A DNA stretch of 64,000 nt from Halomonas sp. 'Soap Lake #6' (GTDB lineage: Bacteria; Pseudomonadota; Gammaproteobacteria; Pseudomonadales; Halomonadaceae), in assembly GCF_003031405.1 (NCBI RefSeq), contig NZ_CP020469.1:4464001-4528000 (forward strand), written 5' to 3'. The translations under genes were made by a program, and so were the position numbers. A model generated the notes under the pieces. The model ran no database searches and had not been told where the DNA came from. It saw only the letters and a program-made list of their open reading frames with translations. Positions 26,561 to 34,350 of this stretch are shown one piece after another (within the stretch, counting starts at the first letter, position 1; each line of letters begins with the position of its first letter).

Positions 26561-27984
26561 CTGAGACGACACGTACCGATGTTGCACGGGTGGTCATCGT
26601 CGACGATGATCGCGCCATCCGTTGGGTGCTGGAGCGCGCACTGGCGCAGCCAGACCTACAAGTGGAGTGTATTGAGCGGGCGGACACGGCGCTTACACGC
26701 CTGTTAGAGAACCCGCCGGATGTGCTGGTTACCGATATTCGTATGCCCGGTATCGACGGGTTAGACCTAATGTCACGGGTGCGAGACGCTCACCCAGACC
26801 TGCCCGTTATCGTGATGACCGCTCACTCTGACTTGGATAGCGCGGTTGCCTCCTACCAAGGGGGGGCATTTGAATATCTGCCGAAGCCGTTTGATGTGGA
26901 TGAAGCGCTCGCATTGGTAAGGCGTGCCGTTGCCCATGCCCGTGAGCGCCAACGCCCGATTAGCGTTCCTGAAGGCCTGAATGCCGAAATTATCGGTGAA
27001 GCACCTGCCATGCAGGAGGTTTTTCGCGCCATCGGCCGCCTCTCCCACTCGCATATCACCGTCCTGATTAATGGCGAGTCAGGGACTGGTAAAGAGCGTG
27101 TTGCCCAGGCACTACACCAGCATAGTCCTAGGGCGGTTAAGCCGTTTATTGCGCTGAATATGGCTGCGATCCCCCGTGACTTAATTGAGTCTGAGTTATT
27201 TGGTCATGAAAAAGGGGCCTTTACCGGCGCTGCGCAACAGCGTCAAGGACGCTTTGAGCAGGCCAACGGCGGCACTCTGTTTCTGGACGAAATCGGCGAT
27301 ATGCCCGCTGAAACGCAAACGCGGTTGCTACGGGTACTGGCTGATGGAGAGTTTTACCGCGTGGGCGGGCATACACCGGTAAAAGTTGATGTGCGCATCA
27401 TTGCGGCCACTCACCAAAACCTGGAGTCGCTGGTTGATGAGGGGCGCTTTCGGGAAGATCTGTTTCACCGTTTAAATGTCATCCGGGTTCACCTGCCGCG
27501 CCTTGCTGAGCGACGGGAGGATATTCCCCGTTTAACGCGTCACTTCCTTGCCGAAGCGGCAAAGGAGCTTGCGACGGATATCAAGGTGTTAACCGCTGAA
27601 GCGGAGGCTCATCTAACTCGCTTACCGTGGCCGGGTAACGTGCGTCAGTTAGAGAATATCTGCCGCTGGCTAACCGTGATGGCCTCGGGCCGTGAAATCC
27701 TGGTCGAAGATTTACCGCCTGAGCTGCGTTCGGTAGGCACGTCGGAAAGCAGCGCCTATGGCGATTGGCGTACAGCGTTTCGCGATTGGGCAGACCATGC
27801 CCTGGCAGAAGGGCATACTCACTTGCTGGAAGAAGCCGTACCGGATTTTGAGCGAATTCTAATAGAAACCGCGCTTAAACATACTGGCGGACGAAAGGGG
27901 GAAGCGGCGGAATTATTAGGCTGGGGGCGCAATACGCTGACCCGTAAGCTTAAAACCCTGCTGCCCGCGCTGGCGGATGAGTAA
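26557..27984 (+). CDS. glnG: nitrogen-regulation response regulator NtrC (NRI)
   Basis: A 475-residue sigma-54 activator. The receiver domain has the phospho-acceptor Asp60 in [11 protein letters not shown]. The AAA+ domain has [16 protein letters not shown] (Walker A), the sigma-54-contacting GAFTGA and [11 protein letters not shown] (Walker B). The Fis-type C-terminal helix-turn-helix ends in [20 protein letters not shown]. Translationally coupled to ntrB (ATGA 26557-26560). Its likely targets in this window are the boxes at 23130 and 25254. Confidence 0.97.
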   Translation: MTETTRTDVARVVIVDDDRAIRWVLERALAQPDLQVECIERADTALTRLLENPPDVLVTDIRMPGIDGLDLMSRVRDAHPDLPVIVMTAHSDLDSAVASYQGGAFEYLPKPFDVDEALALVRRAVAHARERQRPISVPEGLNAEIIGEAPAMQEVFRAIGRLSHSHITVLINGESGTGKERVAQALHQHSPRAVKPFIALNMAAIPRDLIESELFGHEKGAFTGAAQQRQGRFEQANGGTLFLDEIGDMPAETQTRLLRVLADGEFYRVGGHTPVKVDVRIIAATHQNLESLVDEGRFREDLFHRLNVIRVHLPRLAERREDIPRLTRHFLAEAAKELATDIKVLTAEAEAHLTRLPWPGNVRQLENICRWLTVMASGREILVEDLPPELRSVGTSESSAYGDWRTAFRDWADHALAEGHTHLLEEAVPDFERILIETALKHTGGRKGEAAELLGWGRNTLTRKLKTLLPALADE

Positions 27985-28010
27985 CAAGTTTTTTTGGGGC
28001 TGCTAAACGT

Positions 28011-28051
28011 TCTGATACGTTAGATTCTGATACGTTAGATTCTGATACGTT
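28011..28051. repeat. tandem repeat, 15 bp x 2.7
   Basis: TCTGATACGTTAGAT repeated exactly at 28011-28025 and 28026-28040, with a third partial copy at 28041-28051. It begins 27 nt after the ntrC stop. Confidence 0.9.
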
Positions 28052-28070
28052 TTGGCCCCGCTAATAAAAC

Positions 28071-28106
28071 AGCGCCCGCTGCTTTTAACAAGCAGCGGGC
28101 GCTTTA
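28071..28106. terminator. bidirectional terminator between ntrC and tctC
   Basis: A 14-bp perfect stem (28071-28084 with 28090-28103, 5-nt loop). On the plus strand TTTAG follows; on the minus strand GTTTTATT follows. It therefore serves the converging ntrC and tctC genes. Confidence 0.85.
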
Positions 28107-28124
28107 GCGTTAGACGGGTATCTC

Positions 28125-29093
28125 TTATTCGTCTGCGCCGGGTACGCCGCCTAGCTCTTCAAGCAGGGCTTTGTAGCTTTCTGACTGTGCAATTAATGTC
28201 TGGGTGACTTCCTCTTCAGGGAGGTAGACCACCGGCATTAAGATGCGCTCTTCGGTAATCTCAATAAAGCGCTCATCCTGGGTGGCGGCTTCCAGCGCTT
28301 CTGCTAGGCGCTCAACGTGGGCATCGGGGGTGTTTTTAGGCACCATCACCACACGAATTTCTGCCGGGTTAATGTCATAGCCAGCTTCTTTCATGCTGGG
28401 TGCATCAGGGAATGCCACTAAGCGCTCTTCCGCAAGGCTTAGCAGTACCGGCATTTCACCAGACTCTGCATAGCCTGAGTGAGTGCCACCGCTGTAGGCA
28501 AAATCAACATCGCCAGAAAGAATCAGCGGGGCCATACCCGCACCCCCAGCAGTGGGGACGATGCGAAGGTCGAGCTCTTCCTTCTGGGCAATGTATTCAA
28601 TGATCATGCGATCAAGTGCGGTTTGCGTGGCGTAGGTAGTGCCAGGGTTTTCGCGTGCGTACTCAACCAGTGACTCCCAGCTGTCGCCAAAGGGGCGGCC
28701 TTCACCGGTTACGATGGCAGACTGGCCCAGGGTCACGCCTGCTACGTAGCGGAAATCATCAAGCTGGTAGGCGGTTTCGGTTGCCAGCGGGCCGTAAGTG
28801 ATGGTCATTGAGGTGCCAAAGGCGAAGGTGTAACCCTCATCGCGGTTGCTGGCTAAACGAGTTAACGCGACTCCACCACCAGCACCAGGTTGGTTAACAA
28901 CGTTAACCGGCTGCCCCAGCTCTTCTTCTAATACGTTGGCCAGCACGCGAGCTTGAATATCGGTGCTGCCACCAGCGCCAAAACCAACCACTAGCGTAAG
29001 TGGTTTACTAGGAAAGTCATTCGCCTGAGCGGTGCTGACGCCGATAGCCAGAGCCGCAGAAAGAATTGCTGTGCTAAGAAGTGTTTTTTTCAT
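28125..29093 (-). CDS. tctC: tripartite tricarboxylate transporter substrate-binding protein (TctC/Bug family)
   Basis: A 322-residue periplasmic binding protein. Signal peptide MKKTLLSTAILSAALAIGVSTAQA is followed by the Bug-family start FPSKPLTLVVGFGAGGSTDIQAR and VNVVNQPGAGGGVALTRL, whose backbone amides bind a carboxylate in known members. AGGAAAT precedes ATG 29093. It is the last gene of the minus-strand tctB-tctA-tctC set, separated from tctA by 147 nt of AT-rich DNA with repeats. The ligand is unknown. Confidence 0.93.
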   Translation of the reverse strand: MKKTLLSTAILSAALAIGVSTAQANDFPSKPLTLVVGFGAGGSTDIQARVLANVLEEELGQPVNVVNQPGAGGGVALTRLASNRDEGYTFAFGTSMTITYGPLATETAYQLDDFRYVAGVTLGQSAIVTGEGRPFGDSWESLVEYARENPGTTYATQTALDRMIIEYIAQKEELDLRIVPTAGGAGMAPLILSGDVDFAYSGGTHSGYAESGEMPVLLSLAEERLVAFPDAPSMKEAGYDINPAEIRVVMVPKNTPDAHVERLAEALEAATQDERFIEITEERILMPVVYLPEEEVTQTLIAQSESYKALLEELGGVPGADE

Positions 29094-29123
29094 GGTGCCA
29101 TTTCCTCAATAATTGTTAGGAAT

Positions 29124-29161
29124 CGTTTTTATGGTTCGTTTTTGTATGGTTCGTTTTTATT
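29124..29161. repeat. tandem repeat, 13-15 bp x 2.7, between tctA and tctC
   Basis: CGTTTTTATGGTT (29124-29136), CGTTTTTGTATGGTT (29137-29151) and a partial CGTTTTTATT (29152-29161). It lies in the leader of tctC. Confidence 0.65.
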
Positions 29162-29240
29162 AATTTTTTAGAATGATTTTTAAAAATCTTTTTAAAACAA
29201 TCGCTTTATCGTGGTTGTAGTTGGGTTGAAAACAGCATCG

Positions 29241-30755
29241 CTACACAGAAACCAAGCGACGCCGGCGGTAAGTACGATAGCCACTCCAGGCAAGGTGTAG
29301 CACCATCAGGCCTGTTGCGACGACGAAGAACAGCGCGATAGGCCGTTGCAGCAAAATGCTAATTTCTCCGCCGGAAAGGATCACCGACTGGCGCAAATTC
29401 ATTTCCAGCATGGGTGTCACAATGAAGGCTACTAAGAAGGTTACGAAGGAGTAGTCGTGTTTTTTAAGGAAATAACCAAAGATGGCAAAACCAAATACGG
29501 TTAGTAGACCAAAGGTGCCGTACCCCTGAACTTGTATGCCCGCCAAGCACAGGAATATAACGACCGGAATCACAATGTTTTGCGGCACGTTAGTCACTTT
29601 GGCAAAGATACGTAACCCGTACCAGCCCACGGCCAGCATGATAAGGCTGGCAATCACCATGCCTGCAAAGATGGTAAACAGCATTTGTGGGTGATCGCGT
29701 AGCATCAGTGGCCCGACCTGAATGCCGTGAATCATAAAGGCGCCTACCAGCAGCGCAGCAGAAACACTGCCGGGGATACCTAAACCGAATAGCGGAATAT
29801 AGCTTGCAGGGATAACAGCGTTATCCGCTGCTTCCGCTGCTGCAATTCCGTTCGGGTTGCCTTTACCAAAGCTATCGGGATCTTTTGCTCCCCGCTTGGC
29901 AAGCCCATAGGCCATAAACGAACCAACCGAAGGGCCGAGGCCTGGCAATGCACCTACAAAGGCGCCTACGCCGGTGCTTTTAAAGATAGTGGGCAGTGTC
30001 TTTTTGAATTCGCTATAAGAGAGATCGTCATCAGGGTTGTGGCCAAGGCGAACGGAGCTGCCGCCCTTGGTACGCCGGTACTCATCTAGCTGCACAAACA
30101 TTTCGGAGAGCGCCAAGGTACCAATTACCAAGGGAAGAATCGGTACGCCTTCCATTAATTCGGCGAAGCCGAAGGTAAAGCGCATTGCCCCCGTTTCTGG
30201 GTCGAGGCCGACTGTGCCTAGAATTACCCCCATACCGCCAGCGGCCATGCCTTTTAAGAACGAGCCACCGGCCATGCCGGCAATAAATACCAAGGCAAAA
30301 ATCAGGATAGCCGCCAGCTCATAAGGGCCAAACTTAAGCGCAACAGAGGCAAAAGGGATAACCACAGCGATCAGCAGCAAGGTAGAGAGCAAATCGCCAA
30401 TGACGGATGCCAGCAGGCCAACCTTGAGCGCTTTGCGTGGCTGGCCATTTTTAGCCATGGGGTAGCCGTCTAAGCAGGTAGCGGCTGAGGAGGGCTCACC
30501 AGGGGTGTTGAGCAGAATAGCCGAAACGGCGCTACCTGCAGCAGTGCCTTTTGAAAGGCCAATGAGAAAAGCGATGGCCGCGTAGGCGGACATATAAAAT
30601 GTTAGAGGGATGGCAATCGCGATAGCAACAGAGCGGTTTAGGCCAGGGATAACGCCCACCAAATAGCCTAACAGCACGCCGCCTAAAATGACGCTGATTG
30701 AGTGCAGTGTTAAAGCATCGCCAAATGCACTTGTGATGGCACTAAGTTCTGGCAT
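29241..30755 (-). CDS. tctA: tripartite tricarboxylate transporter large membrane subunit (TctA)
   Basis: A 504-residue polytopic membrane protein, the transport subunit of the Tct system. The family signatures GVLLGYLVGVIPGLNRSVAIAIAIPLTF and GVGAFVGALPGLGPSVGSFMAYGLAKR form the two inverted repeat halves, and GTAAGSAVSAILLNTPGEPSSAATCLDG is the conserved loop. Its start lies one base after the tctB stop, so they are co-translated. GGGGTGG in the tctB end serves as ribosome site. Confidence 0.95.
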   Translation of the reverse strand: MPELSAITSAFGDALTLHSISVILGGVLLGYLVGVIPGLNRSVAIAIAIPLTFYMSAYAAIAFLIGLSKGTAAGSAVSAILLNTPGEPSSAATCLDGYPMAKNGQPRKALKVGLLASVIGDLLSTLLLIAVVIPFASVALKFGPYELAAILIFALVFIAGMAGGSFLKGMAAGGMGVILGTVGLDPETGAMRFTFGFAELMEGVPILPLVIGTLALSEMFVQLDEYRRTKGGSSVRLGHNPDDDLSYSEFKKTLPTIFKSTGVGAFVGALPGLGPSVGSFMAYGLAKRGAKDPDSFGKGNPNGIAAAEAADNAVIPASYIPLFGLGIPGSVSAALLVGAFMIHGIQVGPLMLRDHPQMLFTIFAGMVIASLIMLAVGWYGLRIFAKVTNVPQNIVIPVVIFLCLAGIQVQGYGTFGLLTVFGFAIFGYFLKKHDYSFVTFLVAFIVTPMLEMNLRQSVILSGGEISILLQRPIALFFVVATGLMVLHLAWSGYRTYRRRRLVSV

Positions 30756-30756
30756 A

Positions 30757-31257
30757 TCAAACCACCCCTATGCGCATTAAATGAACTGTTAATAAGTAGA
30801 GTGCTGCGGTAGGAATGGCGGCTGCCAGCAAGATGACATGCCATCGTCGTTCACCAAGTAGCGCAACGAGCGTGCCTACAATAAAAGGCGCGAGCCAAGT
30901 AAGCGGCAGAAATATTGCCAGTACAATAAAGAAGAGAACGTATAAGAAAGGCCAGGCTTGGTGCCAAACATCGTTTAACGGCGGTAATTGAAACAGCGAG
31001 GAGCGGTGTTTTCGAAGCGTTATCAGGCTACCTATTGCAAGTGCTGCGGCGCATATCAGCATTACCCACGCCCCTAGCGTAGCGAGACGCTGTGGGTGCA
31101 TGCCAAAAGCCATGCCTGACCCACCGTATCGGGGAATAAGCCAAATCAATAGCCAGCAGGCAAGCAACGTTACTCCCAGGCCAGACCACAAATTTTTTCG
31201 TTGCATTTGAGTTTCAGTCGTCATAGCTATTTTTATCGACAAAAGTTGAAGGCTCAT
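30757..31257 (-). CDS. tctB: tripartite tricarboxylate transporter small membrane subunit (TctB)
   Basis: A 166-residue protein with four hydrophobic segments, at about residues 30-46, 65-85, 105-135 and 143-160, matching the TctB layout. The start is uncertain: ATG 31257, ATG 31224 and ATG 31206 are in frame and none has a strong ribosome site; the last gives MQRKNLWSGLGV and the most typical length. Being first in the operon, it precedes tctA (1-nt gap). The order B-A-C differs from the common C-B-A order. Confidence 0.82.
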   Translation of the reverse strand: MSLQLLSIKIAMTTETQMQRKNLWSGLGVTLLACWLLIWLIPRYGGSGMAFGMHPQRLATLGAWVMLICAAALAIGSLITLRKHRSSLFQLPPLNDVWHQAWPFLYVLFFIVLAIFLPLTWLAPFIVGTLVALLGERRWHVILLAAAIPTAALYLLTVHLMRIGVV

Positions 31258-31423
31258 ACCCTATGAGCTGAGACAGCGGTGATCAATTAGTGATGGCCCG
31301 GCGTTTAAACGCGACAATCAACGCTACGTTCTGTATATGCCCAATAATGGTGCAATTTTGAGTCGGCTATAAATTTGCCTACAGATTGGCCACTAGGATT
31401 GTTCTGCAGTAGGCACGATAGCG

Positions 31424-32359
31424 TCAGTCGGACTCTTTTGGTTGTGCATGCAGGATGAAGACAGCGTCCGCTAACGCTGGGGGTGGTGTCTCGCAGTTTT
31501 GGTGTTCCCAAGGTAATAGGCTTAAGCTGTGTTCCACGCCCATTCCGCTGAGCTGGTGCGCAACGCCCTCGTTATAAACGACGTGACCCAGCCCCATTAA
31601 GCCAACGGCTAATGCGCCATCTTCTGTTGCCTTGGCAAGCCCATGGGCCATGGCGACATCCCAACTTAATTGAGCGTCAATGAAGCGGGTTAGTTGTTCA
31701 GGGTCGTTAATATCCATGGCATGCTGCTCAAATGCCTGTTGAAGCCTCTCTTTGTAGGTGTCGCTGGCAGTGAGTGGAGCAGGTATGCCGTGGCGTTGAT
31801 CGAAGGGAATGTTCGCAAATCCCTCTTCTACCAAGCGCCGACGCAAATCTGGTGTGATGTTTAAGGCTACGAGTGGGATCTGGTGTAACCGCGCGAAATG
31901 CAGAATGGGCAGGTAAAGTTCAGAATCAAAGCCCCATGTTTCTTGCCATTGAGTTTGCTCTAGCAGCTCTTCTTCGCTTAGCGTGCCTGCCACCCAGTTA
32001 TCCAACACGGGCTGTGTACTACGAGGCAGCATTTCCAACCCAATGACCATGCCTTCGCGCAGTACGTGAAGCCCTGCCAGGGTACTCAGCTGCCAGCGGT
32101 GGTGCTCAATGGCATCATGCTGTTCGCCTAACAATACCACCTGTTGCTGGGCCGCCTGGGTGAGAAGTGCGCTATGGGAAACAACTTGGTGTGCTTGCCA
32201 CCATTCACCGGGTGAGGGGCAATTTGCCGCTGCACTAAACGGTATTAAACCCAAAAAAGCGATCAGTGCTGTGGCGACTAAGCGGGAACTCTGTGTATTG
32301 AAGCCCTGTGCATTGAAGAACTGTGTATTGAAACGTCGTGTATTGCGACCCTGTGGCAT
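31424..32359 (-). CDS. chaN: ChaN-family haem/iron-uptake-type protein with repeat-derived N-terminus
   Basis: A 311-residue member of the ChaN/Cofac_haem_bdg family, which binds haem in characterised cases. It contains VVLLGEQHDAIEHHRWQL, GLEMLPRSTQP, ALNITPDLRRRL and GLMGLGHVVYN. A hydrophobic signal core (LVATALIAFLGLIPFSAAA, about 27-45) directs export. In front of it are about 26 residues built from a 5-residue repeat (NTRRF, NTQFF, NAQGF, NTQSS), encoded by the 15-bp array at 32291-32365. No start codon lies between the array and the signal core, so the long n-region appears to be real. No lipobox Cys is clear. AGGA precedes ATG 32359. Confidence 0.85.
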   Translation of the reverse strand: MPQGRNTRRFNTQFFNAQGFNTQSSRLVATALIAFLGLIPFSAAANCPSPGEWWQAHQVVSHSALLTQAAQQQVVLLGEQHDAIEHHRWQLSTLAGLHVLREGMVIGLEMLPRSTQPVLDNWVAGTLSEEELLEQTQWQETWGFDSELYLPILHFARLHQIPLVALNITPDLRRRLVEEGFANIPFDQRHGIPAPLTASDTYKERLQQAFEQHAMDINDPEQLTRFIDAQLSWDVAMAHGLAKATEDGALAVGLMGLGHVVYNEGVAHQLSGMGVEHSLSLLPWEHQNCETPPPALADAVFILHAQPKESD

Positions 32360-32365
32360 TGAGAT
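32291..32365. repeat. tandem repeat, 15 bp x 5, across the chaN start
   Basis: Copies: CTGTGTATTGAAGCC (32291-32305), CTGTGCATTGAAGAA (32306-32320), CTGTGTATTGAAACG (32321-32335), TCGTGTATTGCGACC (32336-32350) and a degenerate copy to 32365. Because 15 is a multiple of three, the array keeps the chaN frame. Confidence 0.88.
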
Positions 32366-32369
32366 CCTA

Positions 32370-32543
32370 TTACTTGGCAGTGGTTAAATTATTTATTTCA
32401 GACAGTATTGCTTCGGCTTCTTCCGTTAAAGTGGCATTGGCCCGCATATCACCGTTGCGAGATGCCTCCATTGCCGCCTGTAATTTACGCTCATACGCCT
32501 GCTGAAGCTTCTTCTTTGGGTCGCGCTTAAATAGTCCGAACAT
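32370..32543 (-). CDS. small Lacal_2735/DUF6435-type protein
   Basis: A 57-residue protein starting MFGLFKRDPKKKLQQAYERK and continuing with an amphipathic helical stretch containing ASRNGDMRANATLTEEAEAIL. This pattern (short basic start, then two acidic helices) matches the small family often named Lacal_2735 or DUF6435, of unknown function. Its stop is 10 nt before the chaN ATG, so it likely shares a transcript with chaN. The ribosome site is weak (GAGAAATGCCC). Confidence 0.72.
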   Translation of the reverse strand: MFGLFKRDPKKKLQQAYERKLQAAMEASRNGDMRANATLTEEAEAILSEINNLTTAK

Positions 32544-32633
32544 GTGGGCATTTCTCTGAATGGGTGTATATTATTTGTATATGCTTGTAGAGTTCTTGTC
32601 GAATGTTTGTTGAGATGTGTCGAAGAAGGTGTG

Positions 32634-33164
32634 TTAGCAGGGATGCTGGTTTAGCGCGGCGCACTGAACCAAAAAAAGCTCGAAATCGCTCAGAATAGTA
32701 TCGAGACTGTCGTGCAAGCGGTGGTCATCGTCGACCATGCGCAGCGATAGTCGCTGCAAACGGGCGTGCTCAATAACTGGGCCGGGCGGCACAATGTCGT
32801 CCCGCCATCCATGAATAATGTGAGTTTTTGCGGCTTGAATAGTGAGCGATGTTTCTGGGTAGTCGGGTAGGCCCAGCGCTGGTGCTAGTAAAAAGCAGCC
32901 CAATACAGGTTGCTGGGCGCTGACCGCAGCGCTTAGCCAGCCGCCAAGGCTTGAACCTGCCAGTACACAGTTAGCCAAGCTATCATTCCGGGAAGCTATG
33001 GTGGCCAAAAGGTGGTGCAAACGCTGTTGAGGTTCAGCCATGCCCCGGTAGTCCATAACGACTGGCTCACAGTTATCCAGCTGTTCAGCGATGCCGTTAA
33101 GCGCCTGGATCTTTAGTGCGCCGGGGCCACTCTCCAAACCATGGGAAAGGTAAACAGTCATCAT
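32634..33164 (-). CDS. YqiA/UPF0227-type alpha/beta-hydrolase
   Basis: A 176-residue compact alpha/beta-hydrolase. VYLSHGLESGPGALKIQAL supplies the oxyanion region, LAGSSLGGWLSA the nucleophile (Ser72), HGWRDDIVPPGPV an Asp region and DDDHRLHDSL the catalytic His. Length and layout fit the YqiA/YcfP esterase group. Two adjacent ATGs (33164, 33161) are possible starts. It lies five nt after the entericidin stop on the same strand. Confidence 0.85.
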   Translation of the reverse strand: MMTVYLSHGLESGPGALKIQALNGIAEQLDNCEPVVMDYRGMAEPQQRLHHLLATIASRNDSLANCVLAGSSLGGWLSAAVSAQQPVLGCFLLAPALGLPDYPETSLTIQAAKTHIIHGWRDDIVPPGPVIEHARLQRLSLRMVDDDHRLHDSLDTILSDFELFLVQCAALNQHPC

Positions 33165-33169
33165 GATGG

Positions 33170-33304
33170 TTAACTATCCGCTGTGCGCTGGATAGCCTCG
33201 CCGCCTTTTTCAATATCTTGCCCCACCCCTCGAACTGTATTGCAGCCACTAATAGCTATTAACGTTGCCATTAACAAGACGCAGAGCAGTAGTGTGCGTT
33301 TCAT
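33170..33304 (-). CDS. entericidin-type small lipoprotein
   Basis: A 44-residue lipoprotein: basic start MKRTLLLCVLLMATLIAISGCN with lipobox ISGC (Cys21 or so), then NTVRGVGQDIEKGGEAIQRTADS, the short amphipathic mature part typical of the entericidin EcnA/EcnB family. AGGAAGGA lies about 9 nt before ATG 33304. Entericidins are membrane-anchored stress or stationary-phase peptides; here no paired second entericidin is present. Confidence 0.9.
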   Translation of the reverse strand: MKRTLLLCVLLMATLIAISGCNTVRGVGQDIEKGGEAIQRTADS

Positions 33305-34158
33305 TGAGGGATTCCTTCCTAGGTCGTAAGCCCAGCACGGGCGAAGAGGTTCACTAATCAACATAAACTCAGTTGGCGAACTACGCCACTGGTTTAATGC
33401 GCAAGGTAGACTTTTGACAAGCGATTTTGTCCCATGTGTCAGTTTTATACATAAAAATCTCTTATTTAAACACCTGTGAGATAACTGCATGCCAATTGTT
33501 TTTATTTTAAGATGCTGTTTTTGCTGGTTTTTTATTTTTTAAGAGGGTTTTGGCTTAGTGTGTGCAGGTATTAGGGTAAGTAACCTGAAAAATAGGTGAT
33601 CATTTTAAAAGCTCGATTTTAAAAGTTCTTTTTAAGCGCCTAAAGTTCACAAAGCGTGCCAGTTAGGTAAAGAGAGCTCGGTAAATAGAGTTAGAGTAAA
33701 GTAGAGTTGGAAGAAAGACAAAAATTAAGAAATTAGGTAGATAGACCAGAGAGTACAGAAATGGTGAGTACAGAAATGGTGAGTACAGAAATGGCGAGTA
33801 CAGTAAAAGTTCGGGCAAGTTGACAGATAAGAAAGGAAGGCATGGAGCCTAGTTGTTGAAAAGGAAGTAAAAGGACACTCAGCTTGCCCGTCCCTATCAG
33901 CGCATGAAAGTGCTGGTCATCAAGGCCAAGGAACGGCAGCGATGCAAAATAACCATCTTGTTCACACGAGGTGGTTTTTTTGTGCATTTTACTTAGATAT
34001 AAGTCGTTGAGGTAAATACATTCATTAAATTTGGAACTATTTTGCATAGCATATGTACAGATGAAGGAGATATTTTTGGTCTATGCTTCCCTGTGAAGCA
34101 ATTTTCAGCGGTTAGAAAACGTCAACGTAACGGCCGCGCACCTTCAGGGACAAGTGTT
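33305..34158. other. gene-poor AT-rich stretch
   Basis: About 850 nt without a convincing gene (unless the small membrane protein starts earlier). It is AT-rich from about 33480 and carries the 15-bp array at 33751-33810. I see no RNA gene or mobile-element ends. Confidence 0.55.
33751..33810. repeat. tandem repeat, 15 bp x 4
   Basis: GAGTACAGAAATGGT at 33751-33765 and 33766-33780 (identical), GAGTACAGAAATGGC at 33781-33795 and a decayed copy at 33796-33810. It lies in a gene-free stretch. Confidence 0.93.
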
Positions 34159-34290
34159 ATGGCAATGGTACTGATGTTATGCATGTTCGTGCTGTTTCTA
34201 GCGTTCTCAGGGCTTGGGTTATACATGATGTTTAAAACATCGTTTCTGGCGACTGCAGAAGATATGGACGATATGCCTCCTGATATGTGA
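34159..34290 (+). CDS. small single-pass membrane protein, unknown
   Basis: A 43-residue protein, nearly all one hydrophobic helix (MVLMLCMFVLFLAFSGLGLYMMF) followed by an acidic tail with EDMDDMPPDM. CAGGGA 8 nt upstream supports ATG 34159. The frame is open farther upstream (GTG 34093, TTG 34042) and would add a basic stretch KRQRNGR, which would suit a cytoplasmic N-terminus. I do not recognise it. A hairpin follows (34309-34334), supporting a short transcription unit. Confidence 0.5.
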   Translation: MAMVLMLCMFVLFLAFSGLGLYMMFKTSFLATAEDMDDMPPDM

Positions 34291-34308
34291 GTACTGAACA
34301 TCCCTAAA

Positions 34309-34339
34309 TCAACGCCCGCAGTTGCGGGCGTTGATGTTT
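34309..34339. terminator. hairpin between small membrane gene and gltS-type gene
   Basis: A 12-bp perfect stem (34309-34320 with 34323-34334, 2-nt gap), followed on the plus strand by TGTTT. It lies between two converging genes and probably serves both. Confidence 0.7.
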
Positions 34340-34350
34340 GAAAAGTGTGA

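Noticed and set aside
33733..34047. Minus-strand frame of 104 codons across the 15-bp array
   Set aside because: Its end (AISVLTISVLTISVL) is merely the translated repeat, the rest has no protein-like pattern, and no ribosome site is visible.
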